NCBI GenBank assembly: GCA_013215775.1
Contig: JABSQO010000005.1
Location: 1 to 64,000, forward strand
DNA from: Piscirickettsiaceae bacterium
GTDB taxonomy: Bacteria; Pseudomonadota; Gammaproteobacteria; Nitrosococcales; Methylophagaceae
Direction: 5' to 3'
Length of the DNA stretch: 64,000 nucleotides
In this document: piece after piece, positions 33,987 through 44,886 of the stretch
Layout of the letters: every line of letters starts with the position of its first letter
Position numbering within the stretch: the first letter of the stretch is position 1
Program-made: the position numbers and the translations under genes
The notes under the pieces: generated by a model
Databases searched by the model: none
Seen by the model: only the letters and a program-made list of their open reading frames with translations
What the model was told of the DNA's origin: nothing

Positions 33987-34718
33987 ATGACTACGCTCAC
34001 TTCTTTTTTTAGAACAAGTCTATTAACCAGCGTTATATTGCTAAGTGGCTGTGCTACTACGCAACATGCTGATGGCGTGAATGATCCATTGGAAGGATAT
34101 AACCGTGTTATGTATGGCTTTAATGATGCTGCTGACCGTACTGTTCTTAAGCCTGCGGCCCAAGTTTATGATACGATTCTTCCCGATCCTCTTCAAAAAG
34201 GCGTGAGCAATTTCTTTAGTAACCTGAATGAAATAACCGTCATTATCAATAGCTTACTTCAATTTAAATTTGAACAAGCATACAACAGTACGGGGCGTTT
34301 TCTACTGAATACTACCGTTGGTGTTGCTGGCGTATTTGATATCGCAGGTCTTGCAGGAAATACCGGAAGCAATGAAGATTTTGGTCAGACTTTAGGCTAT
34401 TGGGGTGTGAATACAGGTCCTTACTTCGTGTTGCCATTATTTGGCCCAAGTACTATCCGTGATGGCTTTGGTGCGTTTGTTGATTTTAATGTTACCGATC
34501 CAATTGGCTATATAGACCATGTGCCTACTCGCAACCAACTATACGCTTTAAGGATTGTTGATACGCGTGCAAATTTTCTGGGTGCTGAGAAAGTATTAGA
34601 TGAAGCAACAGACGATGAATACATTTTCGTTCGTGATGCCTATCTGCAACGTCGCCAAAATCTAGTTTATGATGGCAATCCTCCCGAAGAAGACTTCGAC
34701 GTATTTTCTGACGAGTAA
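33987..34718 (+). CDS. mlaA: MlaA (VacJ) outer-membrane lipoprotein
   Basis: This 243-residue lipoprotein of the Mla pathway removes misplaced phospholipids from the outer leaflet of the outer membrane, working with a porin and MlaC. The lipobox is LLSGCATTQ (Cys22). Then come DPLEGYNRVMYGFNDAADRTVLKPAA, VSNFFSNLNE, GVAGVFDIA, EDFGQTLGYWGVNTGPYFVLPLFGPSTIRD, all strongly conserved. The C-terminus is acidic (EEDFDVFSDE). It ends at a strong terminator. Confidence 0.94.
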   Translation: MTTLTSFFRTSLLTSVILLSGCATTQHADGVNDPLEGYNRVMYGFNDAADRTVLKPAAQVYDTILPDPLQKGVSNFFSNLNEITVIINSLLQFKFEQAYNSTGRFLLNTTVGVAGVFDIAGLAGNTGSNEDFGQTLGYWGVNTGPYFVLPLFGPSTIRDGFGAFVDFNVTDPIGYIDHVPTRNQLYALRIVDTRANFLGAEKVLDEATDDEYIFVRDAYLQRRQNLVYDGNPPEEDFDVFSDE

Positions 34719-34758
34719 TATTTCAGCGGGACAATCTGCCCCCTACAACATATAATAA

Positions 34759-34786
34759 CAAGCCGGACATCAGTCCGGCTTTTTTA
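34759..34786 (+). terminator. Intrinsic terminator after mlaA
   Basis: A perfect 8-bp stem AGCCGGAC / GTCCGGCT (34761-34768, 34773-34780) with loop ATCA is followed by a run of T. It separates mlaA from the Kdo/Lpt operon. Confidence 0.92.
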
Positions 34787-34816
34787 TCACTAAACAAAAA
34801 GAATCCATCAGTATTT

Positions 34817-35803
34817 ATGACTACTGCACTTTTTATTCTCGCTATTATTATTGGTTTTTCTGTACTTATTTGGGGAGCAGAGCGTTTTATAGATGGTGCA
34901 GCCAACATCGCAGCTAACTATGGCGTTCCACCGCTTATCGTCGGTCTAACTATTGTTGGATTTGGTACATCTGCCCCAGAAATGCTCGTATCTGCACTCG
35001 CTTCTTTTGATGGTTCCCCATCTTTAGGTGTAGGGAATGCGCTAGGCTCTAATATTGCCAATATTGGTATGGTGCTGGGTATTACCATATTGGTCACTCC
35101 GCTCACTATTCACTCTGATACGTTAAAACGTGAATTCCCTATGTTAGCCTCGGTGATGGCGCTTGCTTTATACCTACTATGGGATCAGAACTTAAGTTAT
35201 CTTGATGGCATTATTCTATTCTCCGGTTTTATTCTTACCTTGTTTGGTATGGCTTATTTGGCTATTCGTAGCAGTAAGGGTGATCCGCTTGAGCAAGAAT
35301 TTGAACAGGAATATTCGCAACCCAAAATAACCACTCGCCAATCGGTCCTAAGTTTTATTATTGGTCTTATTGCTTTACTCATTGGCTCAAAATCCTTGGT
35401 TTGGGGAGCGGTAGGAATTGCTACTCAATTAGGTGTTAGCGAGCTTATTATTGGCCTCACTATCGTTGCTATCGGAACCAGTCTTCCTGAATTAGCGGCT
35501 TCTATCATTTCTGCTCTGAAAAATGAACATGATATTGCTGTCGGTAATGTTTTAGGCTCCAATATGTTCAATTTGCTGGCAGTATTAGCCATGCCAGGAC
35601 TCATTCAACCTACTAATATTGACTCTGCCGTGTTGTATCGTGACTTCCCAATTATGGTTGGCTTGTTTGTAATGTTGTACCTATTCGCTCGCACAGGAAA
35701 TAAAGGTAATATTGGTCGCTTAGCAGGTTCAGGTATGCTGCTTGTATATATCGCATATAATGGTCTTTTGGCATATCAAAGCACGACAGGAATACCTGTA
35801 TGA
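34817..35803 (+). CDS. yrbG: Calcium/sodium antiporter of the CaCA family
   Basis: This 328-residue inner-membrane protein has about ten helices and the two alpha-repeats of the CaCA superfamily: GFGTSAPEMLVS...GNALGSNIANIG and AIGTSLPELAAS...GNVLGSNMFNLL, whose acidic residues bind the cation. In E. coli the same gene heads the yrbG-kdsD-kdsC-lptC-lptA-lptB cluster, as here. It overlaps kdsD by four bases (ATGA). The physiological ion in bacteria is uncertain. Confidence 0.92.
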   Translation: MTTALFILAIIIGFSVLIWGAERFIDGAANIAANYGVPPLIVGLTIVGFGTSAPEMLVSALASFDGSPSLGVGNALGSNIANIGMVLGITILVTPLTIHSDTLKREFPMLASVMALALYLLWDQNLSYLDGIILFSGFILTLFGMAYLAIRSSKGDPLEQEFEQEYSQPKITTRQSVLSFIIGLIALLIGSKSLVWGAVGIATQLGVSELIIGLTIVAIGTSLPELAASIISALKNEHDIAVGNVLGSNMFNLLAVLAMPGLIQPTNIDSAVLYRDFPIMVGLFVMLYLFARTGNKGNIGRLAGSGMLLVYIAYNGLLAYQSTTGIPV

Positions 35804-36780
35804 CGAATACTGAAGCCCAGCAATTTAAATCATTAGGTCTTGCCGTTATCAACACTGAGCTTGATGCGATATCTGCTCTACGCGATCGCATTGATGATAC
35901 CTTTGTAGAAGCCTGCCAATATTTTCTAAACTGTAAAGGTCGAATCATTGTTATCGGTATGGGGAAATCAGGACATATCGCTGGCAAAATTGCCTCGACG
36001 CTTGCTAGCACAGGTAGTCCGGCATTTTTTGTCCATCCCGGGGAAGCTAGCCATGGTGATTTAGGCATGATCACAGACAAAGATGTGGTGCTCGCGTTGT
36101 CTAACTCCGGTGAAACTAGCGAAATTTTAACCATCCTTCCTATTATCAAACGATTAGGCGTGCCATTCGTTGCCATGACAGGTAAACCACACTCTACTAT
36201 CGCTCAAAGTGCCAATGCCCATATTGATGTCAGTGCATTAAAAGAAGCATGCCCATTGGGTTTAGCGCCAACATCTAGCACAACTACCGCCTTAGTCATG
36301 GGCGATGCATTAGCAATTTCATTATTAGAAGCGCGCGGATTTACTGCTGAAGATTTTGCACTGTCCCATCCGGGTGGCAATATTGGTAGACGGTTATTAC
36401 TTCACGTTAGCGATATCATGCATACCGGTGACGCCATTCCTCAAGTCAGTAATAAAGCATTGATCAGTGATGCCTTAATTGAAATAACAGAGAAAGGTTT
36501 AGGTATGACGGCCGTCATTGCTGATGACGGTAGTATTGCCGGCATCTTTACCGATGGTGATTTACGTCGCGTACTAGCTCAAACTATTGATGTGCATACT
36601 TCCTTAATCGCTGATGTGATGACGCCAGACTGTAAAACAGGTCAAGCCCGCATGTTAGCTGCTGAAGTATTAGAATTAATGCAGCGCCATAAAATAAATG
36701 CCTTATTAATCACTGATGATCAGCAGCAACTTGTTGGTGCCATCAATATGCATGACCTGCTACGTGCAGGTGTTGTTTAA
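35800..36780 (+). CDS. kdsD: Arabinose-5-phosphate isomerase KdsD
   Basis: This 326-residue enzyme converts ribulose 5-phosphate to arabinose 5-phosphate, the first step of Kdo synthesis for lipopolysaccharide. It has an SIS sugar-isomerase domain (IIVIGMGKSGHIAGKIASTLASTGSPAFFVHPGEASHGDLGM; SNSGETSE) and two C-terminal CBS domains (from about residue 205). The length equals that of E. coli KdsD (328). It overlaps yrbG and is followed by kdsC 15 nt later. Confidence 0.95.
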   Translation: MTNTEAQQFKSLGLAVINTELDAISALRDRIDDTFVEACQYFLNCKGRIIVIGMGKSGHIAGKIASTLASTGSPAFFVHPGEASHGDLGMITDKDVVLALSNSGETSEILTILPIIKRLGVPFVAMTGKPHSTIAQSANAHIDVSALKEACPLGLAPTSSTTTALVMGDALAISLLEARGFTAEDFALSHPGGNIGRRLLLHVSDIMHTGDAIPQVSNKALISDALIEITEKGLGMTAVIADDGSIAGIFTDGDLRRVLAQTIDVHTSLIADVMTPDCKTGQARMLAAEVLELMQRHKINALLITDDQQQLVGAINMHDLLRAGVV

Positions 36781-36795
36781 CAGTCATAGGACATA

Positions 36796-37320
36796 ATGAT
36801 GCAAGATATTCTCGCCCGCGCAAAAAATATAAAACTGGTCATTTTTGATGTTGATGGTGTGCTCACCGATGGCAGTATTATTATTGGCGATGATGGTGAA
36901 GAATATAAAGCCTTTCACTCTCGTGATGGTCATGGCATGAAACTCCTACAGTACACTGGAGTCGAAGTTGCCATTATTACAGGACGCACCTCAGCCGTAG
37001 TTGAACATCGAATGACAAGTTTAGGAATCAATCATTTGTATCAAGGACAGCAAGTCAAATTACCGGCTTTTGAACAATTGATTAAACAATTAAACTTAAC
37101 ACCTGAGCAATGTGCTTACGTTGGTGATGATTGGGTAGACTTGGCTATTATGAGTCGTGTGGGTTTAGCGATTGCGGTGCAAGATGCCGATGCTATTGTT
37201 AAAAAACATGCCCACTGGATAACACCCTCGAAAGGTGGAAAAGGTGCTGCACGTGAAGTCTGTGAATTAATTATGGAAGGACAGGGTACCCTGCAAGATC
37301 AAATTGAACGCCATTTCTAA
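36796..37320 (+). CDS. kdsC: Kdo-8-phosphate phosphatase KdsC
   Basis: This 174-residue HAD-superfamily phosphatase has the nucleophile motif IFDVDGVLTDG (residues 18-28), the GHGMKLL and IITGRTS motif II region and the VGDDWVDLAIM motif III/IV. It removes phosphate from Kdo-8-phosphate to give Kdo. The C-terminal KGGKGAAREVCELIM tail is typical. Its end overlaps the TTG start of lptC. Confidence 0.95.
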   Translation: MMQDILARAKNIKLVIFDVDGVLTDGSIIIGDDGEEYKAFHSRDGHGMKLLQYTGVEVAIITGRTSAVVEHRMTSLGINHLYQGQQVKLPAFEQLIKQLNLTPEQCAYVGDDWVDLAIMSRVGLAIAVQDADAIVKKHAHWITPSKGGKGAAREVCELIMEGQGTLQDQIERHF

Positions 37321-37879
37321 TATTCCTTTTTTAGCCAAAGTATTATTGCCGTTATTGGCAGTCATTACACTTTGGTTATTGTCTGGTGAAGATGACGTCA
37401 TCAAAGGTGAGAAATCTTATGGAATAATCCGTTCCAGTGACTATGCAATGACTGATTTCACCATGACGATCATGGATGATGAAGGTGAGCCCTCTCGCGT
37501 CATTATGGGTTCTGAAATGGCACATTATCCTGAAGACGATAGTACAGATATCATATTTCCTATCACTCAATTTATTAATAAAGAAAAAGAGATTTGGATT
37601 CTGTCATCCAATAAAGCGACCATGCAAGGCAAAGGAGAAGATATTTTCCTTACTGGCAATGTCATTATCACTCGTGAAAATAATAATGAGATTGAATTAT
37701 TGACGGAAGAGCTCCATTTAGATACTGAACACGATACAGCTTATACTGATGCAGCTGTGACACTAAAATCGCCTGAAGGTGAAACCAATTCTGTTGGTCT
37801 CCATGCTGCTCTTGCAGATAGGACGATTAACCTACACTCTAGGGTGAAAGGACATTATAATGCGCCACCTACACAATAA
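37304..37879 (+). CDS. lptC: LptC, lipopolysaccharide transport bridge protein
   Basis: This 191-residue bitopic inner-membrane protein has one N-terminal helix (about 8-26) and a periplasmic beta-jellyroll that passes LPS from LptBFG to LptA (SYGIIRSSDYAMTDFTMTIMDDEGEPSRVIMGSEMAHYPEDD). No ATG fits in frame near the helix, so the start is most likely the TTG at 37304, inside the last codons of kdsC; translational coupling would explain the weak ribosome site. Its last 20 nt overlap lptA. Confidence 0.9.
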   Translation: MNAISNIPFLAKVLLPLLAVITLWLLSGEDDVIKGEKSYGIIRSSDYAMTDFTMTIMDDEGEPSRVIMGSEMAHYPEDDSTDIIFPITQFINKEKEIWILSSNKATMQGKGEDIFLTGNVIITRENNNEIELLTEELHLDTEHDTAYTDAAVTLKSPEGETNSVGLHAALADRTINLHSRVKGHYNAPPTQ

Positions 37880-38684
37880 ATTATTACTGTCATTACTTCT
37901 GTTGTTGCCCACATTGGCATTGGCATTGCCTAGTGACCGTGAACAACCGATCGAAATTGAAGCTGATCATGCTCAACTTGATGATGAACAAGGCATTACC
38001 CAGTACAAGGGACGAGCCATCTTAACGCAAGGTAGCTTACGTATAGAAGGCGACATTATTACGTTCTATTATGATGATAATCAGCAAATTTCTAAAGCCA
38101 TTGCTCAAGGTAACTTAGCAACTTATCAACAAGTTCAAAAGGCGGGCGAAGAACCCGTACGTGCAAAAGCATTACAAATGGAATATCACGCCAAGGCACA
38201 AAAAATATACTTAATCGGCAAAAGTCAGGTCTGGAAAGACGGTGATGAATTTAGTGGTAATCGTATTGAATACGATATTGCTAAAAATGTGGTGAACATG
38301 AATTCCGCACCCGTCACTGTAGGTGGGGAGACGCAGAAAAGTGGTCGTGTCCATATTATTATTCAGCCACCTGGCAGCAAGAAAAAGTCATCCACAATTA
38401 AAAAATCAACAGCCACACCTAAAGTAGCCGATCCAGCTCCAATTATTGACGAAACGACCAACACTAGCCAAAAGGATAGTAAATATCCAACGGCTACCAC
38501 GACTTCCAACCTAAATATTCGTACAGGTCCCAGTACGCAATATGACAAACTCGGTACTTTTGGCATTGCCAGTGAAGTCATCGTACTGACCGAACAAAAA
38601 GAATGGGTGCAAGTCAGGGGAATGATTGATGAAAAAGTCGTTATCGGTTGGGTGTACCGCCGTTATTTACAATTTCCCAACTAA
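37860..38684 (+). CDS. lptA: LptA fused to a C-terminal bacterial SH3 domain
   Basis: This 274-residue protein is about 90 residues longer than usual LptA (about 185). It has a signal peptide (1-22), the LptA/OstA jellyroll (about 27-165: IEIEADHAQLDDEQGITQYKG, GNRIEYDIAKNVVNM), a Lys/Ser/Thr-rich linker (about 170-208) and a bacterial SH3b domain (about 211-272: SNLNIRTGPSTQYDKLGT ... GWVYRRYL). LptA forms the periplasmic bridge carrying LPS to the outer membrane; SH3b domains of this type often bind peptidoglycan. The extra domain could tether the bridge to the cell wall (inference). There is no stop or frameshift at the junction. It overlaps lptC by 20 nt. Confidence 0.92.
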   Translation: MRHLHNKLLLSLLLLLPTLALALPSDREQPIEIEADHAQLDDEQGITQYKGRAILTQGSLRIEGDIITFYYDDNQQISKAIAQGNLATYQQVQKAGEEPVRAKALQMEYHAKAQKIYLIGKSQVWKDGDEFSGNRIEYDIAKNVVNMNSAPVTVGGETQKSGRVHIIIQPPGSKKKSSTIKKSTATPKVADPAPIIDETTNTSQKDSKYPTATTTSNLNIRTGPSTQYDKLGTFGIASEVIVLTEQKEWVQVRGMIDEKVVIGWVYRRYLQFPN

Positions 38685-38702
38685 ACTATTCAGAATTAAA
38701 TA

Positions 38703-39428
38703 ATGAGTCTTTTATCCGCCCAACAATTGAGCAAACATTTTGGTGACCGCCAAGTTGTAAAAAACATTTCACTGGAATTAAATAGTGGTGAAATTGTCGG
38801 TTTATTAGGTCCTAACGGTGCGGGTAAAACAACGTGTTTTTATATGATCGTAGGTTTAATCCCTGTCGATCATGGGACGATATTTCTCGATCAACAAGAA
38901 TTAACACGTCATCCTATCCACGAACGAGCCCAGCTTGGTATTGGTTATTTACCCCAAGAAGCCTCGGTATTTCGTAAGCTTAGTGTCGCCGATAATATTT
39001 ATGCCATTATCGAAACACGTGACGAATTAAACGAAACTTCGAAAGAAGATCTGCTTGAACGATTATTATCCGATTTTCATATAGAGCATCTCCGTGATTC
39101 GCTGGGCATGTCCTTATCGGGTGGTGAACGTCGTCGGGTTGAAATTGCTCGAACCTTAGCTATGGATCCACAATTTATCTTACTCGATGAACCTTTTGCC
39201 GGTGTCGATCCTATTTCTGTACTTGATATTCAAGGTATTATCAAAGAATTGGCAGATCGGGGGATCGGTATATTAATTACCGACCATAATGTTCGTGAAA
39301 CACTCTCCGTCTGCGAACGTGCCTACATCTTTAATGAAGGTGAGGTTATCGCCAAAGGTACACCCGAAGAAATTTTAAAAGATAAACAGGTTCTCAGTGT
39401 TTATTTGGGTCGTGATTTTAGACTGTAA
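38703..39428 (+). CDS. lptB: LptB, LPS-exporter ATPase
   Basis: This 241-residue cytoplasmic ATPase powers LptBFG extraction of LPS. It has Walker [10 protein letters not shown], signature [16 protein letters not shown], Walker [14 protein letters not shown], and the H-loop His in [11 protein letters not shown]. The length matches E. coli LptB (241). It is the last gene of the operon here. In many relatives rpoN follows directly; here an oppositely oriented M23 peptidase gene comes next. Confidence 0.96.
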   Translation: MSLLSAQQLSKHFGDRQVVKNISLELNSGEIVGLLGPNGAGKTTCFYMIVGLIPVDHGTIFLDQQELTRHPIHERAQLGIGYLPQEASVFRKLSVADNIYAIIETRDELNETSKEDLLERLLSDFHIEHLRDSLGMSLSGGERRRVEIARTLAMDPQFILLDEPFAGVDPISVLDIQGIIKELADRGIGILITDHNVRETLSVCERAYIFNEGEVIAKGTPEEILKDKQVLSVYLGRDFRL

Positions 39429-39445
39429 TAATAAGTTCTAAAGAT

Positions 39446-40294
39446 CTACTCTTTCTCATCACCTTCAATAGCTTGTCGTTCTGGGAAAAACAACCGTGGT
39501 TCAACACGCTGATCATTAAGACTGACACCCAAATGTAAATGAGGGCCCGTAACTCGCCCTGTCATGCCTACTGTACCGATCACTTCACCTTGTTGAATAA
39601 TTTGACCCGCGACAACATCAATCTGATCCATATGACAAAACATAGTGACTAAACCTTGGCCATGATCAATAAACACGGTGTTGCCATTAAAAAAATAATC
39701 TCCCGTATCTCTTATCACGCCAGCGGCAGGTGCATGAATTTCAGTACCTGTCGGTGCGGCAATATCCATCCCACTATGTGGTCGTCTCGGTTGACCATTA
39801 AACACACGTCTTCGGCCAAACAAACCACTTACCCGACCCTCGACTGGCCAGATAAATTGCGGTGGCAAGGTATCACTATCGGTCCAATAACGAAGTGCTT
39901 TTTTGATTTTTATTGATTCGGGGCCAATGCGATTCATATCTAACTTGTTAGGATTCACTTTTCGTTTATCGGTGATCGTAATATGTTGAGTTGGGTAAGC
40001 TTTATCCTCAATCTCAAACAATGTAGTGCTCGTTGAGCCACGAGATACAACTGTCAAAGTTTGCTTGCCAATTGTTGCCGTCAATGGCACTCCTACTACA
40101 GCTAACCACTGCTGATCTTGCTGAACAACCATCACTTGTCGATGCTTGTATTTCACTACTGGTTTGTTCTCAATAGACACGACTAATGGCACAATTACTA
40201 CACCACCTGGCACCGCAGATTGTTGAGGCAAGCCTTCGGCAGATATTGTAAAGCTGAGTAATAAACACAAGCCTACCCATACAGTCCTAATCAT
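39446..40294 (-). CDS. M23-family peptidoglycan endopeptidase (LytM domain)
   Basis: This 282-residue protein has a signal peptide (1-19, ending ISA). The M23/LytM domain (about 140-275) holds the zinc ligands in PHSGMDIAAPTGTEIHAPAAGVI and the GPHLHLGVSLN motif near the end. The FIWPVEGRVSGLFGRRRVFNG entry strand is typical of active enzymes. It acts in the periplasm on cell-wall cross-links, or as a lipoprotein-free relative of NlpD/YebA. The gene overlaps xseA by 8 nt and is transcribed with it. Confidence 0.92.
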   Translation of the reverse strand: MIRTVWVGLCLLLSFTISAEGLPQQSAVPGGVVIVPLVVSIENKPVVKYKHRQVMVVQQDQQWLAVVGVPLTATIGKQTLTVVSRGSTSTTLFEIEDKAYPTQHITITDKRKVNPNKLDMNRIGPESIKIKKALRYWTDSDTLPPQFIWPVEGRVSGLFGRRRVFNGQPRRPHSGMDIAAPTGTEIHAPAAGVIRDTGDYFFNGNTVFIDHGQGLVTMFCHMDQIDVVAGQIIQQGEVIGTVGMTGRVTGPHLHLGVSLNDQRVEPRLFFPERQAIEGDEKE

Positions 40295-41648
40295 TTTTTA
40301 CCTCTTTGACTTCACACCGCAATTGTCCCTGTTGTAATCGGACATTGATATGTTGACCCAATTCAATATTGTCCACATTTCGTAATACATCTCCTGAGAC
40401 GATTGCAGTGGTAATACTATAACCTCTCTCCAATGTATTCAACGGACTCACTGCTGCCAAGGTCCTTATCTGTTGACCAAGATTGGCGCGATAGTGCTCC
40501 ATCTTATGTTGGATAATTTGCTGCAATCGATCATGAAAACTTGCCACTTTATAGTGTTGCGTTTCAATTTTTGCTTGTGGATGTTTAAGTCGTACCGACC
40601 AATAATCAAGCCGTTGTCGTTTAGTCTTAATCAGTTGTAAATAACTACGTTGGAACTGTTGTTGCAGGTTATCAAGCCTTTGAGTTTGTTGTTCTATCTT
40701 GGTTTGAGGTGACAATAATCTTTGCTGTAAATAATTAAAATTCCGCCGTTCATTTTTTAAATAATCTGTTAATAATTCACTTAACCGTTGGCGATAACTA
40801 TTTATCTTCGATAACCAATCCGCTGTATCAGGCACAGCGATTTCAGCCGCAGCCGAAGGTGTAGCAGCTCGTACATCAGCAACAAAATCTGCAATGGTGA
40901 AATCAACTTCATGGCCTACAGCACTAATAATTGGTAATTCACAGGCAAAAATAGCACGTGCCACTTGTTCTTCATTAAAACTCCATAGATCTTCTAACGA
41001 ACCACCACCTCGACCAATGATCAATAGATCACATTCTTGTCGTTGATCCGCTAAAGCAATGGCTTGTGCAATCTGTTTCGCCGAATCATTACCTTGAACG
41101 GCGACAGGATAAAGAATGACATTCGCCGCTGGGAATCGACGATTTAATACCGTTAAAATATCGTGTACTGCTGCCCCATCTGGCGATGACACAATTCCAA
41201 TACTCTTTGGCATGGAAGGTAATTCTTTTTTAGTCGCTTGATCAAACAGGCCTTCTTCACCCAAGCGATGTTTTAAAGCTTCATAAGCGCGTTGTAATGC
41301 GCCGCTTCCTGCCTCTTCCATATGTTCAACAACAAGCTGAAACTCACCTCGACCTTCGTATAAAGTGACTCGAACGCGGAGTAACACTTGGATGCCATTT
41401 TCAGGCACAAAGCGCAGTTGACGGTTTCGATTGCGAAACATTGCACATCTCACTTGTGCTGCTTCATCTTTCAAGGTGAAGTAAATATGGCCCGAAGCCG
41501 GCATGGCAAGATTAGATATTTCCCCTTCCACCCACAGTAATGGAAACGATCCTTCCAGCACGCCCCGCGCTTCACGTACCAGTCGAGAAACGGCATAGAC
41601 TTCTTTGACAGGTCTTGCTGCTAAAGTTGTATTACTATTTACTGCCAT
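40287..41648 (-). CDS. xseA: Exodeoxyribonuclease VII large subunit
   Basis: This 453-residue protein has an N-terminal OB fold (LVREARGVLEGSFPLLWVEGEISNLAMPASGHIYFTLKD), the catalytic domain with GIVSSPDGAAVHDILTVLNRRFP, IIGRGGGSLEDLWSFNEE and ISAVGHEVDFTIADFVAD, and a long coiled coil (about 275-390). It degrades single-stranded DNA in both directions together with XseB. It is divergent from guaB (93 nt), the arrangement seen in many gammaproteobacteria. Confidence 0.95.
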   Translation of the reverse strand: MAVNSNTTLAARPVKEVYAVSRLVREARGVLEGSFPLLWVEGEISNLAMPASGHIYFTLKDEAAQVRCAMFRNRNRQLRFVPENGIQVLLRVRVTLYEGRGEFQLVVEHMEEAGSGALQRAYEALKHRLGEEGLFDQATKKELPSMPKSIGIVSSPDGAAVHDILTVLNRRFPAANVILYPVAVQGNDSAKQIAQAIALADQRQECDLLIIGRGGGSLEDLWSFNEEQVARAIFACELPIISAVGHEVDFTIADFVADVRAATPSAAAEIAVPDTADWLSKINSYRQRLSELLTDYLKNERRNFNYLQQRLLSPQTKIEQQTQRLDNLQQQFQRSYLQLIKTKRQRLDYWSVRLKHPQAKIETQHYKVASFHDRLQQIIQHKMEHYRANLGQQIRTLAAVSPLNTLERGYSITTAIVSGDVLRNVDNIELGQHINVRLQQGQLRCEVKEVKND

Positions 41649-41714
41649 AAACTCTTAAAGCCTCTATATTAATTCAAGGATTGTTGTGAGAATCCTGATA
41701 TAATGCACGGTTAA

Positions 41715-43205
<1,491 letters not shown>

Positions 43206-43210
43206 ATCTA

Positions 43211-43243
43211 AAAACAATGGCTGTTCAATACGGCCATTGTTTT
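43211..43243 (+). terminator. Strong hairpin between guaB and guaA
   Basis: A perfect 11-bp stem AAAACAATGGC / GCCATTGTTTT with an 11-nt loop lies between the guaB stop and the guaA start. The T run is only four long, so it is more likely a partial terminator or a stability element than a full stop. Confidence 0.65.
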
Positions 43244-43271
43244 ATATAAACATTCTATTTATAGAGAAGTC

Positions 43272-44849
43272 ATGACTCATAATATTCACGACCACCGGAT
43301 CCTTGTTCTTGATTTTGGCTCACAATACACTCAACTTATTGCTCGTCGAATTCGCGAAGCTGGTGTTTATTGTGAGTTAAGAAACCCTGAAATTACTCAA
43401 GCCGAACTTAAAGAATTTAATCCTAAAGGTATCATTCTATCTGGTGGTCCCGATTCAACTATCGGTAATGAAGCTCCGATTGCTCCACAATTTATATTTG
43501 AACTCGGTATTCCCATCTTAGGTATTTGTTATGGCATGCAAACCATGGCTATGCAATTAGGTGGTCAAGTAGAATCATCTGAACATCGCGAATTTGGCTA
43601 TGCTCAAATCCGTGCCCGTGGCCACTCTGCTTTATTACGTGATATCGAAGACCATACTACTGAAGAAGGTTATGGCCTACTTGATGTCTGGATGAGCCAT
43701 GGTGATCGTGTTGCCGCATTACCTGAAGGTTTTAAAGTGATTGCCAGCACAGACAGTGCTCCTTTTGCAGGAATGGCTGATGAAACACGTCAATTTTATG
43801 GTGTTCAATTCCACCCGGAAGTGACTCACACGGCTCAAGGCCAACGAATTATTGAACGCTTCCTCACTGAAATCTGTGGTTGTGACACCTTATGGACATC
43901 CGCACAAATCATTGAAGATAGTATTAAAACTATTCATAAACAAATCGGCACTGATCATGTTTTATTAGGCCTTTCTGGCGGTGTTGATTCATCTGTAGTT
44001 GCCGCACTATTACATCAAGCTATTGGTGATAAATTAACCTGTGTATTTGTTGATAATGGCCTACTTCGTGAAAATGAAGGTGATCAAGTGATGGCCATGT
44101 TTGCTAAACATATGGGCATTAAAGTCATTCGAGTTAATGCTGAACAACGCTTCCTTGATGAACTTGCTGGGGAAAATGATCCAGAGAAGAAACGCCGTAT
44201 TATTGGCCGTGTATTTGTCGAAATTTTTGAAGAAGAATCAAACAAACTGACCAATGTGAAATGGTTAGCCCAAGGCACTATTTATCCAGATGTAATCGAG
44301 TCCGCTGCGGCTAAAACTGGTAAAGCTCAAGTGATTAAAACTCACCATAATGTGGGTGGCTTACCTGATCATATGAAGCTTGAATTGCTTGAACCTTTAC
44401 GTGAATTATTTAAAGATGAAGTGCGTAAACTTGGCGTTGAGCTTGGACTGCCTCGCGACATGGTTTACCGCCATCCATTCCCTGGTCCAGGACTCGGTGT
44501 TCGCATATTAGGTGAAGTTAAAAAAGAGTATGCCGACCTATTACGTAAAGCCGATAAAATCTTTATCGACGAACTATATAATCATGATTTATACGATAAA
44601 ACCAGCCAAGCTTTTACTGTGTTTTTGCCAGTTAAATCGGTGGGTGTGATGGGTGATGGTCGTCGATATGATTATGTGGTCTCATTACGAGCAGTTGAAA
44701 CTATTGACTTCATGACTGCTCGCTGGGCACATCTACCGTATGACTTTCTTGGACTAGTGTCTAACCGCATCATCAATGAAGTTGAAGGTATTTCGCGAGT
44801 TACTTATGATATTTCTGGCAAACCACCTGCAACTATTGAGTGGGAGTGA
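43272..44849 (+). CDS. guaA: GMP synthase (glutamine-hydrolysing) GuaA
   Basis: This 525-residue two-domain enzyme converts XMP to GMP. The N-terminal class I glutamine amidotransferase has the catalytic Cys in [10 protein letters not shown] and His/Glu in [11 protein letters not shown]. The C-terminal ATP-pyrophosphatase has the P-loop [16 protein letters not shown] and the dimerisation region ending KPPATIEWE. The length equals that of E. coli GuaA (525). Confidence 0.97.
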   Translation: MTHNIHDHRILVLDFGSQYTQLIARRIREAGVYCELRNPEITQAELKEFNPKGIILSGGPDSTIGNEAPIAPQFIFELGIPILGICYGMQTMAMQLGGQVESSEHREFGYAQIRARGHSALLRDIEDHTTEEGYGLLDVWMSHGDRVAALPEGFKVIASTDSAPFAGMADETRQFYGVQFHPEVTHTAQGQRIIERFLTEICGCDTLWTSAQIIEDSIKTIHKQIGTDHVLLGLSGGVDSSVVAALLHQAIGDKLTCVFVDNGLLRENEGDQVMAMFAKHMGIKVIRVNAEQRFLDELAGENDPEKKRRIIGRVFVEIFEEESNKLTNVKWLAQGTIYPDVIESAAAKTGKAQVIKTHHNVGGLPDHMKLELLEPLRELFKDEVRKLGVELGLPRDMVYRHPFPGPGLGVRILGEVKKEYADLLRKADKIFIDELYNHDLYDKTSQAFTVFLPVKSVGVMGDGRRYDYVVSLRAVETIDFMTARWAHLPYDFLGLVSNRIINEVEGISRVTYDISGKPPATIEWE

Positions 44850-44886
44850 AGCAGGTTATTGTAGTGTAAAACCTGAATCCGTAACA

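Noticed and set aside
43211-43243. Purine riboswitch or leader peptide between guaB and guaA
   Set aside because: Only a simple hairpin is present; none of the conserved purine-aptamer junction bases were recognised.
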